Assembly: GCF_000243255.1 (NCBI RefSeq)
Contig: NZ_CM001436.1
Span: forward strand, 3,083,175 to 3,147,174
From: Methanoplanus limicola DSM 2279
Lineage (GTDB): Archaea; Halobacteriota; Methanomicrobia; Methanomicrobiales; Methanomicrobiaceae
DNA: 64,000 bases
Reading direction: 5' to 3'
Below are positions 45,491 through 54,566 of the stretch, one piece after another. Within the stretch, counting starts at the first letter, position 1, and every line of letters starts with the position of its first letter. The translations under genes and the position numbers were made by a program. Below the pieces are notes generated by a model, which made no database searches, had not been told where the DNA came from, and saw only the letters and a list, made by a program, of their open reading frames with translations.

Positions 45491-45715
45491 CGGGTTTACC
45501 TGTCATGTCAGGAAAAGAGCTTATAAAAATACTGGTTAAAGATGGTTTTGCAGTAAAAAAGGCAGAAGGGAAGCCATGTGCGTCTGTTTAAAGTTACGCC
45601 GCAGAAGCCAATAAAAATCACGTTACCTTTACACAATGAAATAGACAGAGGTACATTAATTTCGATTCTTAACAGCGCTGAGATTTCAAAGAAAGAATTT
45701 TTGGATTTGATATAA
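45487..45715 (+). pseudogene. hicA: HicA-family toxin gene with one frameshift
   Basis: From ATG 45487 the frame gives 'MSGKELIKILVKDGFAVKK' and then leaves the family sequence, stopping at TAA 45589-45591. Removing one A from the A6 run at 45555-45560 restores a complete HicA: 'FAVKRQKGSHVRLFK' with the catalytic His, then 'ITLPLHNEIDRGTL' and an end at TAA 45713-45715. It is a one-base frameshift in a homopolymer: either a true loss, a phase-variable switch or a sequencing error. hicB overlaps its start and is intact. Confidence 0.88.
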
Positions 45716-45815
45716 TCAGCAGGCCGGATATATTCCTGACCGATAATATTGTAGATATGCCCCGGCTCAAATATAATTATCTCCGGACAGTGTACATTAT
45801 CAGATATTAATATTT

Positions 45816-46271
45816 TCAGAGGGAGCCGATGTCCTCATACCAGATGTCAGTGTGGGTGTCGATGTATTCTTCCATCATATCCTTCAGCTCTTTCAGGTTG
45901 AGATTGATGACCTTTACACCTTTCTCCTCCAAAAACTCCTTTGCCCCGGCAAAATTATGCGATTCTCCGGCAACGACTTTCGGAATGCCGAACTGCACCA
46001 CTGCCCCGGCACAGAGGTAGCAGGGCATGAGGGTTGAGTAGAGCACAGTGTTTGAATATCTCCCGATTCTTCCGGCATTTTTTATGCAGTTTATCTCGGC
46101 GTGCATGAGCGGGTCATCATCCTGAATTCTTCTGTTGTGGCCCCTTGAGAGGACTACGCCGTTTCTTACAAGCACAGAACCTATTGGAATTCCGCCTTCA
46201 TCAAGTCCTTTTTTCGCCTCGGCAATCGCTTCCTGCATGAATTTCATGTGAGTATTGAGATCTTCAGTCAT
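45816..46271 (-). CDS. Cytosine deaminase, fungal FCY1-like
   Basis: 151 residues of the cytidine deaminase fold. Zinc and catalytic residues: His57 and Glu59 ('HAEIN') and Cys84/Cys87 ('PCYLC'). Beyond these generic marks the protein follows yeast cytosine deaminase closely: 'GGIPIG', 'RGHN', 'FGIPKVVAGESHNF' and the ending 'WYEDIG', which in yeast is the lid over the active site. So cytosine to uracil is the likely reaction in pyrimidine salvage. Guanine or nucleoside deaminase is less likely. It ends the minus-strand repair-rich cluster. Confidence 0.85.
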   Translation of the reverse strand: MTEDLNTHMKFMQEAIAEAKKGLDEGGIPIGSVLVRNGVVLSRGHNRRIQDDDPLMHAEINCIKNAGRIGRYSNTVLYSTLMPCYLCAGAVVQFGIPKVVAGESHNFAGAKEFLEEKGVKVINLNLKELKDMMEEYIDTHTDIWYEDIGSL

Positions 46272-46427
46272 ATTTTTGCCTCCATTTCTGACCGGATCGT
46301 ATCTCTGTCCTCCTGGATATTAAACACAGCACCTGAACTGTTGAAATGCCGGGTAAAGTTATATATCCTGCCCCTCATCAGGCAACCACTCTTTCGTCCC
46401 TGATTGCTTTCAGACAGATTTGTCCAT

Positions 46428-46712
46428 TCAGTCCTTCCATGACCACCACTTCAGAAGTTCCGGGTCATAATCAGATTCCATATTTCCGGCAAAATATACG
46501 GCACATCTGAAGACATAGAGCAGACAACGGTCTATTCTCTGCCCCTGCATCATGCAGAATCTTTCGTACATCTCTTCCGGAATTTCGCCTGCAAGATCGC
46601 TGACGCTCCTGTAGCCCAGACCATAGAGGTCCTCAGCAATGGAAGGGCCCACTCCCGGAATTCTCCGGAAATCTTTCAGGGATTTCTTTTTATCTGCATT
46701 ATCAGTCATCAC
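46428..46712 (-). CDS. Helix-hairpin-helix protein (Cdd1-like)
   Basis: 94 residues. 'FRRIPGVGPSIAEDLYGLGY' is a helix-hairpin-helix, followed by 'SVSDLAGEIPEEMYERF' and a Cys-containing end. This matches the small Cdd1/DUF4332-type family of likely DNA-binding proteins whose role is unknown. It lies 43 bases downstream of the Ogg-family glycosylase gene on the same strand, which fits a DNA-related function. Confidence 0.8.
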   Translation of the reverse strand: MMTDNADKKKSLKDFRRIPGVGPSIAEDLYGLGYRSVSDLAGEIPEEMYERFCMMQGQRIDRCLLYVFRCAVYFAGNMESDYDPELLKWWSWKD

Positions 46713-46755
46713 AAACCCAATCTGAAGCTCTACACCGAATCAGAGATAGCTGGCA

Positions 46756-47721
46756 TCACCCACGGTTAGCAAACAGATACTCCTGGGCATAACCGGCATA
46801 ATCCCCGAAATAGTCCTTCGCAAACCTCCTTATCCTGTCATATTCATATGCCGAAAGTGAGGCTTTCGGATTACCAACATCATAAAACTCAGACATAATC
46901 CTCCTCATCCAGACATCAACCGGAAATGACTCAAATTTCCGGAAAGCAAAGAGAAGAATGCAGTCGGCAACCTTTGGACCCACACCCTTAAACTCCATAA
47001 TCTTTCCTCTCGCCAGCTCATAATCAAGAGCTGAAATCTCATCAGCCCATCCGGGATTTGCAGTTACCCTTCCGGCAGTATCACAGATATTGCCGGAACG
47101 ATATCCTGTAGAGCATCCGGAGACGTCAGCCGCACAGCTCAGTGAAAGGGCTTTTGCAGACGGATATGAAAAAAACCTGCCGGAATTGTCAATTCTTTTA
47201 TCTGCACCATGACAGACATCACCCTCTGAATCATCCGTTAATATTCCGGCAGAATTTTCAGAATTATCATCAGCACCAGGAGAATAATTATCCATATAAT
47301 CCTCAGCAGAGGGAAGCGGATCACCATAAGCAAAAGAGAGGTTCTCAAGCATCCGGCTTATAAACGGAATATTTGCATTCTGGGCACAGGAGTATGTAAT
47401 CAGACACTCCCAGGGATTCTGCGAGACAAGCCTTAAGCCGTAACTCTCAGAAATTGCCGTCCCTATATGCTCATCTTTATTCACAGAATCCAGAACACGG
47501 TCAAGATTCAGATCAAGCTGAAAGTAATCCCGGAGGAACTTCTCATTGCAGCCGGAATACTCAATAATCCGGCCATTCTGCCTGACATGAAGAGCCTTAC
47601 CCCATGCAACACCAAACCAGCCCGAACTTCTCTTCTCCCACCGGAATACCTGCCCGCACGAGAGAGTACCATCAAGGTTAAACGGCTGGTTATAATCCAG
47701 CTCAAATATCTTCATTGCCAT
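46756..47721 (-). CDS. ogg: 8-oxoguanine DNA glycosylase/lyase, OGG1 family with acidic insertion
   Basis: 321 residues. N-terminal OGG domain ('FNLDGTLSCGQVFRWEK', 'SQNPWECLITYSCAQNANI'), then the HhH-GPD domain with catalytic Lys250 in 'GVGPKVADC' and Asp269 in 'FPVDVW'; the 19-residue spacing matches human OGG1 Lys249/Asp268. It excises 8-oxoguanine and nicks the strand. An extra acidic, low-complexity segment of about 40 residues (~141-182, e.g. 'GADDNSENSAGILTDDSEGD') interrupts the domain where OGG1 has a short loop. Products would go to endonuclease IV. Confidence 0.9.
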   Translation of the reverse strand: MAMKIFELDYNQPFNLDGTLSCGQVFRWEKRSSGWFGVAWGKALHVRQNGRIIEYSGCNEKFLRDYFQLDLNLDRVLDSVNKDEHIGTAISESYGLRLVSQNPWECLITYSCAQNANIPFISRMLENLSFAYGDPLPSAEDYMDNYSPGADDNSENSAGILTDDSEGDVCHGADKRIDNSGRFFSYPSAKALSLSCAADVSGCSTGYRSGNICDTAGRVTANPGWADEISALDYELARGKIMEFKGVGPKVADCILLFAFRKFESFPVDVWMRRIMSEFYDVGNPKASLSAYEYDRIRRFAKDYFGDYAGYAQEYLFANRG

Positions 47722-47839
47722 CCCATCACCATCTCCGCATCACCCATTCTACACAAAATATTTCACCATTCATCCGCAGACCATACCGGAATCTCAGCCT
47801 TATCCTCAGCAGTTCAGGGAAAGCCCGGCAGCAGTACAG

Positions 47840-50800
47840 TCAGGCACCCCTCTTTCCGGAGATCTCCTCACATGCAAGTCTGATCTCTGCTAAAACAGCC
47901 TCAATATCGGGAATAATCTCCCTGAACTCCCCTTTCTCCGTATAGTAGAGATACGTTCTGACAGACTCACCTGTTATCTTCTCCGCCGCCATTTTGTATA
48001 AAACCATCTGGACATCATGGCTGTATTTCTCAGACGGATTTCCGGTCTTGAAATCAAGGACATACCAGCCGTCACCCTTCCGGATTAACCTGTCAATATG
48101 CCCCCTGAAAGGATAACCTTCAAAGAACATAGAGAACGGAAGTTCGGTATAATCATCCGAAACATCCTGCATAAATTCCGATGAGATGAATTTTTGGTAC
48201 ATCTCCCTGTAATCCCCCCTCAACTCTGCCGGAATATCAGGTGATTCAATAGTCATATCTCCGGCCATAATTCTGTGAATAATACTGCCGCGGACAGGGT
48301 CCCCGGACGACGTGAATGCACCCGCACCTGAATTTCCGGCAATTACGGATGAAAGAGACCTCTTTAAAATATCCGTACTTCCGGTGACTAAATACCTCTC
48401 AACCATCGTTGAGGAGAAGTTCTCAGCCGATTTCCTTCTGCCGCCGTGATCATAACCCGCTGAAACACAACCCTCAGGAGAATTAACTGAATCTACAGCA
48501 CAGAGCGGACAATCCGGAAGAGGAACCGGATCCCTTTTGCAGTCCACCTTCTCCGCCGCGATTTCACCCCTGTCACTGATAACCCTTATAGTGCAGGAAT
48601 AATCTCCGTCTGTAATCTCATGCACACCGGAAGAAGTATCGGCATTATCCCCGGAAAACAGGTTGAAAAATATCCATTCAATCCTTCTGCTGCAACCCTG
48701 CTCAGTCTCAGGAACCTTTTTAGGCAGGTTTCCGGAGAGGACCAGATGGTCCCTCGCCCTCGTAACGGCGACATAAAAAAGCCTCCTGCTCTCAGCTCCG
48801 GATTTAAGCTTCATCCTGTACTTCTGGAGATTCAGGGGCAGGGAGTTCACATAATCACCGGATTCTGCATCAGGAATTTTAATACCGACACCGCATTCCT
48901 CATCAGCAATTATTGAAGACCTGTCTCCGGGCGGGCTTTCAGAAAGGCCCGGTACGAATACAACCGGAAATTCAAGCCCCTTGGATGAATGAACAGTCAT
49001 AACCGAGACCTTACCGGAACCGGACTCATATACCTCACCCTCACCTTCGGATTCCCCGGACTCAATGGACTTAACGAGGTCATGAGTGAACTTATGCAGC
49101 GAATAAAACCCTTTCTTCTCCCTCTCGCGGATAATTCCGGAGAGCTTGTCAAGATTGGAAAGCATCTGGTCACCGCCCGGAATTCCGCTGTACACCGCAG
49201 ATATGCCAGAATCAAGAATGCACTGCCTGAAAAGCCCCGATACAGACACCCGGCCCGAAAGTCCGTGCCACCTCTCAAGAAGCCTGACAGCTTCCGGAAA
49301 ATTCCCATCTCCGGAACTGATTTTATCATACAGCCTCCCCGCACGCCCGCCGCATGCCCTGAAGATATCGGAATCTGAAAAGCCAAACCACGGAGATCTC
49401 AGAAGACCGTAGAGGGCAATATCATCACAGGGGTCTTTCAGGAATGAAAAGAGTGACCCCGCATCGAGAATCTCCTGCCTGGAATAAAACCCAAAACCGG
49501 AATAGATCCTGTAAGGAATCCCGTAACTGTCAAGGGCATGCTCAAGATACCTGAGGTTTGTCCTCCTCTCCATTAAAACAGCAATATCACCCCAGTCAGC
49601 ATCCCGGCAGACAACCTCCCCGGAATAATCCTTCGCATAAACCCTCAGCTTATCCTGAAGAACAGCCGACTTAATTCTGGCTGCAACCATATCATATTCG
49701 CTGAGGGCATTCTCCATAGCGTTGTCACCCGGAGCTGAAAGCAGAAGCTCAACACTGCCGGAATCTTTTACTCTGGAACATGAGACAGGCTCATAGTCAA
49801 AATCCCAGGGGCGGCCCGTATCCCGGAGAATCCTGTTAAAGAGGAGGTTTACAAACGAAATTACAGGATCAGTGCTCCTGAAACTGATGTCAAGGGCAAC
49901 CCTGCACCCGGAGAAATCATCTGTGATCATATCGCCCGTCTTCTTAAACTGTGTCACATCGGCATCCCTGAAGAGATAGATGGACTGCTTGGGATCACCG
50001 ACCACAAAGAGGCTTTTGCACCCGGGACCGGAGTCTCCCGGCAGCATGCTTATAATTGCGGTCTGCACAGGATCGGTATCCTGAAACTCATCGACCATGA
50101 TATACTTATACCGCCCTCTGAAATGTCCGGCAACGATATCAGGACGGGAGAGAAAGAGCCTGTACACACCGTCGATCATATCGGTAAAGTCAATGGCCCC
50201 GCGGGACGCCTTATCCCTCTCAATCACATGGCACAGCCTCTCAAAGACGACACCAAGCGACTTTAAAAGCCTCAGGGTGAGTACAATCTCAGGATCATCA
50301 TCCTCCGCAGAGGAGCTGAGCAGTGCAGAGGGAGAATTATCGGCAAACTCCTTAAGCAGGGAATAGGCCTTCACAAGAACAGCTTTTGATTCACCCATAA
50401 CCTTCGCACTGCCCATAGTCCTGCTTCCGCCCTTCGTAACCGCAATTCCGGCAATTCCACGGCAGATGTCCTCATATTCCCCGCTGTTAAGCATCACAAG
50501 GTAATCCTTTACTGATGCAAGATATTTTCCGGCCTTATCATTCTCACTGCCAAACGCCTCTGCAAGATGAAGCATAGAGAGAGCAGCATCTGTGAGATCG
50601 GGACTGCTAAGAAAATCTTTGGCAGCAGACTCTTTCTCCTTCAAAAGCTCATCCCGCCAGAGCGAGAGTGCATAGTCATCATCATATGCAAGCTTTTCAA
50701 AGAAATCCTTTGCAATACGCCTCTTATTGTAGAGTTCACGCAGATAACTGTCAAGAGTGTAAAGGCCAAAGGCGTTGAGACATTCATTTATCTCCCTTTC

Positions 50801-51223
50801 ATAGGATACTCCCGGCTTATCGTGAAATAAACCCCTTAAAGCCTCAGAAATTATCTCCTCAGATTCATTCCCGGCAAGTATCATAAAGCCGGGATCAACG
50901 CCTGCTTCAAGTGCAAACTCCCTCAGTATTCCGGTACAGAAAGAATGGAAGGTTGATATCTGTGCCCACATCATATCCTCCCTGATCTTATCCCAGAATT
51001 CACCCTTCCTTGAGAATATCTCCTTCTCACCCCTCTCCTTCATCTCAGAAGCAGCCTTCTCAGTAAAGGTTAATGCAAGAATATCAGAAGGCCGGCAACC
51101 GGCATTCTCAATCAGGTCAAGATAACGGGTGACAAGCACATGCGTCTTGCCTGTCCCTGCCCCGGCAGTGACACAGAGGCTTAAATCATGTCTGATGGCA
51201 TCCATCTGCCTTTCAGTCAGCAT
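47840..51223 (-). CDS. addA: AddA-like UvrD helicase with RecB-type nuclease domain
   Basis: 1127 residues. SF1A helicase: Walker A 'GAGTGKT' (21-27), 'DILALTFTEKAASEMKER', Walker B 'VDEFQDTD', 'GDPKQSIYLFRDAD', 'MTVHSSKGLEFPVVF' and 'LFYVAVTRARDHLVL'. The C-terminus has a PD-(D/E)xK nuclease: 'FRGHIDRLIRKGDGWYVLDF' then 'KTGNPSEKY'. This is the AddA layout. The ATG abuts the stop of the AddB-like gene with no gap, so they should form one complex that resects double-strand breaks for RadA. No Chi-like site can be judged. Confidence 0.9.
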   Translation of the reverse strand: MLTERQMDAIRHDLSLCVTAGAGTGKTHVLVTRYLDLIENAGCRPSDILALTFTEKAASEMKERGEKEIFSRKGEFWDKIREDMMWAQISTFHSFCTGILREFALEAGVDPGFMILAGNESEEIISEALRGLFHDKPGVSYEREINECLNAFGLYTLDSYLRELYNKRRIAKDFFEKLAYDDDYALSLWRDELLKEKESAAKDFLSSPDLTDAALSMLHLAEAFGSENDKAGKYLASVKDYLVMLNSGEYEDICRGIAGIAVTKGGSRTMGSAKVMGESKAVLVKAYSLLKEFADNSPSALLSSSAEDDDPEIVLTLRLLKSLGVVFERLCHVIERDKASRGAIDFTDMIDGVYRLFLSRPDIVAGHFRGRYKYIMVDEFQDTDPVQTAIISMLPGDSGPGCKSLFVVGDPKQSIYLFRDADVTQFKKTGDMITDDFSGCRVALDISFRSTDPVISFVNLLFNRILRDTGRPWDFDYEPVSCSRVKDSGSVELLLSAPGDNAMENALSEYDMVAARIKSAVLQDKLRVYAKDYSGEVVCRDADWGDIAVLMERRTNLRYLEHALDSYGIPYRIYSGFGFYSRQEILDAGSLFSFLKDPCDDIALYGLLRSPWFGFSDSDIFRACGGRAGRLYDKISSGDGNFPEAVRLLERWHGLSGRVSVSGLFRQCILDSGISAVYSGIPGGDQMLSNLDKLSGIIREREKKGFYSLHKFTHDLVKSIESGESEGEGEVYESGSGKVSVMTVHSSKGLEFPVVFVPGLSESPPGDRSSIIADEECGVGIKIPDAESGDYVNSLPLNLQKYRMKLKSGAESRRLFYVAVTRARDHLVLSGNLPKKVPETEQGCSRRIEWIFFNLFSGDNADTSSGVHEITDGDYSCTIRVISDRGEIAAEKVDCKRDPVPLPDCPLCAVDSVNSPEGCVSAGYDHGGRRKSAENFSSTMVERYLVTGSTDILKRSLSSVIAGNSGAGAFTSSGDPVRGSIIHRIMAGDMTIESPDIPAELRGDYREMYQKFISSEFMQDVSDDYTELPFSMFFEGYPFRGHIDRLIRKGDGWYVLDFKTGNPSEKYSHDVQMVLYKMAAEKITGESVRTYLYYTEKGEFREIIPDIEAVLAEIRLACEEISGKRGA

Positions 51224-54200
51224 CTAAGAATCCTCCTTTAATTCTCCGGCAGAAGCAGCCGCACCATCAGACTGCGAGAGAATTCTGAAGTCAGAATAAC
51301 GGCAGACAAACTTAAATTCACAGTAATCAGGACAGATACCGGCCTCAGATGCAGGACTGAATATTCCTTTCCTTATACTGTCTGCATACAAGCAGGCATA
51401 ACTGACCGATCTGTTAACAATATCAGCAAAAACTGCATCTTTACTCCGGGATTTCTTAAAAGAAGAGAATAGTTCAGACTCGGATTCATCGTAGATCTCC
51501 GCCTTCCTTGAGACCTCCTTTCTCTTAACCGTATAATAAAAACCGCCCACACCCCTCTTCCCGGAAAAACTCTCATAAGCTTTCAGGTAAAGAGGAAGCT
51601 GAAGGGCCTTTCCGTCAGTGATGTCCTTCAGTTTAGGGTGGCTTCCGGTCTTGTAGTCGGTAATCGCAAATCTGCCGTCAGATGTCTCATCTATCCGGTC
51701 AACAAAACCACGGACACGGATGATGTCCCCTGAAAGAGATTTCAGAACCGCAGGTTCAGGTGATATACCCGGCCTCTCCGTACCGAATGACGCCTCAAAC
51801 AGAGACGGCACAAATTCAGAATCCGCAAATGATGCCTCCTCCTCTAAAAATCTCTCCATAATACCTTTACCAAACCCGGTATCCCCTGTAAGTTCATTAA
51901 TCATAGAACTCCATGCAGGCGTATTTCTGCGGAACTCACCGGTAACCTCATCGGTCAGAGATAGTATGAGCTCCTTTGCAGCCGCAATATCGCCCCCGCC
52001 CGGTGCTCCGGAGCTATCCTTCATCCACTCCGTATAAAACCGGAAGAGAATATCATGTATGATACTGCCCCTCTCAGATGCAGAGAGCGTAAGATCCGCC
52101 ACCTCAGTCCTCTCAAGCCCAAGCACTGAAGATAAATAAAACCTGAACGGGCATACCGCATACGTCTCAAGAGCAGTCGGTGAGAATGCTTTTTCAGGGC
52201 CAAACCTTCTCACAATCTCCGCGATAATATCGGGATCGCTGAGAATCCCGTCATGTGCAGAGTCATAATCGCCTGTCCGGCAGAAAGACTCGGTGTTAAT
52301 CCGGTCAGCAAGAGAAGCAGGCGAGAGCAGCCCGGAGTTCAGTGACAGATCACATAAAGCAGGAGAATAGACCGGAGTGAAATTTCCGGCAGATAACATC
52401 CGTCCCGCATCTTTAAGAGATCCTGAGACTGAAACAGCACCATCCGCCAGAATCCACTCATCGGCCGGGCATGAATCAAGAAATACCTGCAAAAACTGTG
52501 AAGGGATTGCAGGACTGCCCGAGTCTTCGTCATGGCAGCTCAGATAAAGACCCTTCTCTGCCGCAATAAGGGCATATATGAAGTTAAATTTCTCCCTTGA
52601 AATCTTATCACGCTTTTTTTTCGGCCACAGAACCTGCTCCTCCTTCTCAGTCAGATAAGGAAAAAGCCTGGGGATCAGGGGAATTTTCCCGTCAGTCAGA
52701 CCTGCAAGGAAAAGATAGTCAAAATCCGCCCCCAAAAGCTCCTGGATTCCTGTAATCTGAACCTTATCCCTCTCCCTCACAGAAGGAACCCTCATTCCGG
52801 CAACCAGTGAATACAGAAATCCGGCAAACTCCTTAAAAGTCACCTCATCACCGTTATCGCCCGCTGCTCCGGCAGACAACCGGTCAAAAAGCCCGGCAAG
52901 ATATTCTGCATATCTTACATCATCATCCCCGCATCCGGAAGTCCCGCCGGTGCAGAAATCAGGAGAACTCCCGAAACCAAGCCTTAAGAGAATATCCCTG
53001 TACCTGCTTATATGTCCGGCAACTGTATCCTTAACATCCGCCTCCTTTAAAATTCCAAGATAAACACGGGAAAAATCAGAGAGTATGTCTGCATCCCTAA
53101 GCTCTTTCTCTGCCCCTTTTCTCTTAATATCGTCCGGAAGAGAATCAATAGATATCTTCTCAAGGCGCAGCCTGTATAATCCGGCAAGCTTTGACCAGTC
53201 ACTAAAACCACTCTCAATCATAGCCTTCTTTGCAGCAGTTGCTATCAGGTGCGGGTCATAGTCATGGACAAAATATGGCGATGAGAGCAGTTCGGATACA
53301 GAATCTTGTTTAAAATCACCTGAAATAACCTCAAGCGGGAGCATTGCAGCATGGATCACAGGATAACGCCCAAGACCCAGAGTTGCAGATGACGAGAAGG
53401 GCACTGAAAAATCAGAGAAAACAGCGGAGAGAAGAGGCGTTCCTCCGGCAAGGTCTGGCAGACCGACAGCAATTCTACCCGGATCGGCACCTTTCCGGAT
53501 AAGAGACGCAATTTCACCTGCAACAGCCTCTGCCTCAAGCTGAAAAGAGGGAAAACGCCCATAAACTCTCCGGACTCCCGGAACCGCAACAGGATTTCCA
53601 CTGAAGAGGTCTGCATAAGGTACTTTAATACCCACATCTCCTGAATTAATATCACCGGCACAGGAATCAGCAGAAACTTTCTCCGGAAGAGAGAGCCATT
53701 CCCCCCTGTCAGAAAAGACGCTCCCGTTGTCATAATACGGCAGATAATACCGGAGATCTGCCCCGCATGAGATAAGCCTGCTGATAAAACCCTTAAATGA
53801 CTCTGAAGGGCTGAAGATGCCACACACAAAAACAACAGGTGCCCTTCCAGGGCAGAAATTCTCAGCAGAACTGGATGCAGCTTTGTACACACCTGACGGC
53901 GCAACATATCCCTTAGCCATAAGCTCCCCCTCATATACCGACTTTAGCCTCTCAAGCACCTTAATCCGGGCAGAATCCGGCATACCTTCAGATAAAGACT
54001 GACGCATCCGGGCGTCAGATTCGCCAAAGAGAGAGTAGAGATCATTCAGTATCCTTGCGGAATATTCTCCTGTCCGGGAGAGAACTTTAAGGGCATCCCT
54101 GTCCTTCCTGACAACTCCCGAAAGAACCAGTTTCGCCTCCTCATCTGAGAGAAGTGCCACTCCGCCGCCGTATTTATCCACAATTCCGGATGCGAACTCC

Positions 54201-54397
54201 TCAGGAGTTGTTACATTATCAGTTATGACAGCAACCCCCTTCAGGGCAGTTTTTTGGCGGATCTCCTCCGACAGTCTGGAAGTCGGAAGAAGAAAATATG
54301 TTCCAAAAGGATTTATTACATAACTGTCCAGAAATTCATCAATAACCGCGCTACAGTCCCATCCGGGAGGAACTTTTATCAGACTTCCCCGATCCAT
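51224..54397 (-). CDS. addB: AddB-like nuclease with iron-sulfur cluster
   Basis: 1057 residues. The N-terminal part is helicase-like but without an intact P-loop ('YFLLPTSRLSEEIR', 'AVGLPDLAGGTPLLSAVF'). The C-terminal RecB-type nuclease has 'SERGSIIHDILF', 'RGFVDRIDE' and 'FAITDYKTGSHPKL'. One Cys in 'YAVCPFRFYL' before the nuclease core and three in 'GICPDYCEFKFVC' at the end form the 4Fe-4S staple known from AddB and Dna2. It should partner AddA, whose gene follows directly. Confidence 0.88.
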   Translation of the reverse strand: MDRGSLIKVPPGWDCSAVIDEFLDSYVINPFGTYFLLPTSRLSEEIRQKTALKGVAVITDNVTTPEEFASGIVDKYGGGVALLSDEEAKLVLSGVVRKDRDALKVLSRTGEYSARILNDLYSLFGESDARMRQSLSEGMPDSARIKVLERLKSVYEGELMAKGYVAPSGVYKAASSSAENFCPGRAPVVFVCGIFSPSESFKGFISRLISCGADLRYYLPYYDNGSVFSDRGEWLSLPEKVSADSCAGDINSGDVGIKVPYADLFSGNPVAVPGVRRVYGRFPSFQLEAEAVAGEIASLIRKGADPGRIAVGLPDLAGGTPLLSAVFSDFSVPFSSSATLGLGRYPVIHAAMLPLEVISGDFKQDSVSELLSSPYFVHDYDPHLIATAAKKAMIESGFSDWSKLAGLYRLRLEKISIDSLPDDIKRKGAEKELRDADILSDFSRVYLGILKEADVKDTVAGHISRYRDILLRLGFGSSPDFCTGGTSGCGDDDVRYAEYLAGLFDRLSAGAAGDNGDEVTFKEFAGFLYSLVAGMRVPSVRERDKVQITGIQELLGADFDYLFLAGLTDGKIPLIPRLFPYLTEKEEQVLWPKKKRDKISREKFNFIYALIAAEKGLYLSCHDEDSGSPAIPSQFLQVFLDSCPADEWILADGAVSVSGSLKDAGRMLSAGNFTPVYSPALCDLSLNSGLLSPASLADRINTESFCRTGDYDSAHDGILSDPDIIAEIVRRFGPEKAFSPTALETYAVCPFRFYLSSVLGLERTEVADLTLSASERGSIIHDILFRFYTEWMKDSSGAPGGGDIAAAKELILSLTDEVTGEFRRNTPAWSSMINELTGDTGFGKGIMERFLEEEASFADSEFVPSLFEASFGTERPGISPEPAVLKSLSGDIIRVRGFVDRIDETSDGRFAITDYKTGSHPKLKDITDGKALQLPLYLKAYESFSGKRGVGGFYYTVKRKEVSRKAEIYDESESELFSSFKKSRSKDAVFADIVNRSVSYACLYADSIRKGIFSPASEAGICPDYCEFKFVCRYSDFRILSQSDGAAASAGELKEDS

Positions 54398-54566
54398 AAT
54401 TCAAAACACCCACATATATAAACTCTAATTAATCAAAGACATATTATTAACAACAGACATCATATTCCTGAGAATTCCGGCAGTTAGAAAACAAACCAAA
54501 AATCCTGCACAGAAGAGTATAGTGCCAGGCCGGAAAGATACAGCACTGACCTCCCAGACTTACCGA

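Noticed and set aside
47142-47883. Plus-strand frames opposite the Ogg gene and its upstream gap
   Set aside because: No ribosome binding sites or recognisable domains, and they lie over the certain Ogg gene.
49079-49090. A third 'tcatgagtga' resembling the small-RNA-like element
   Set aside because: It lies within addA coding sequence, without the hairpin, spacer or T-tract; a chance match.
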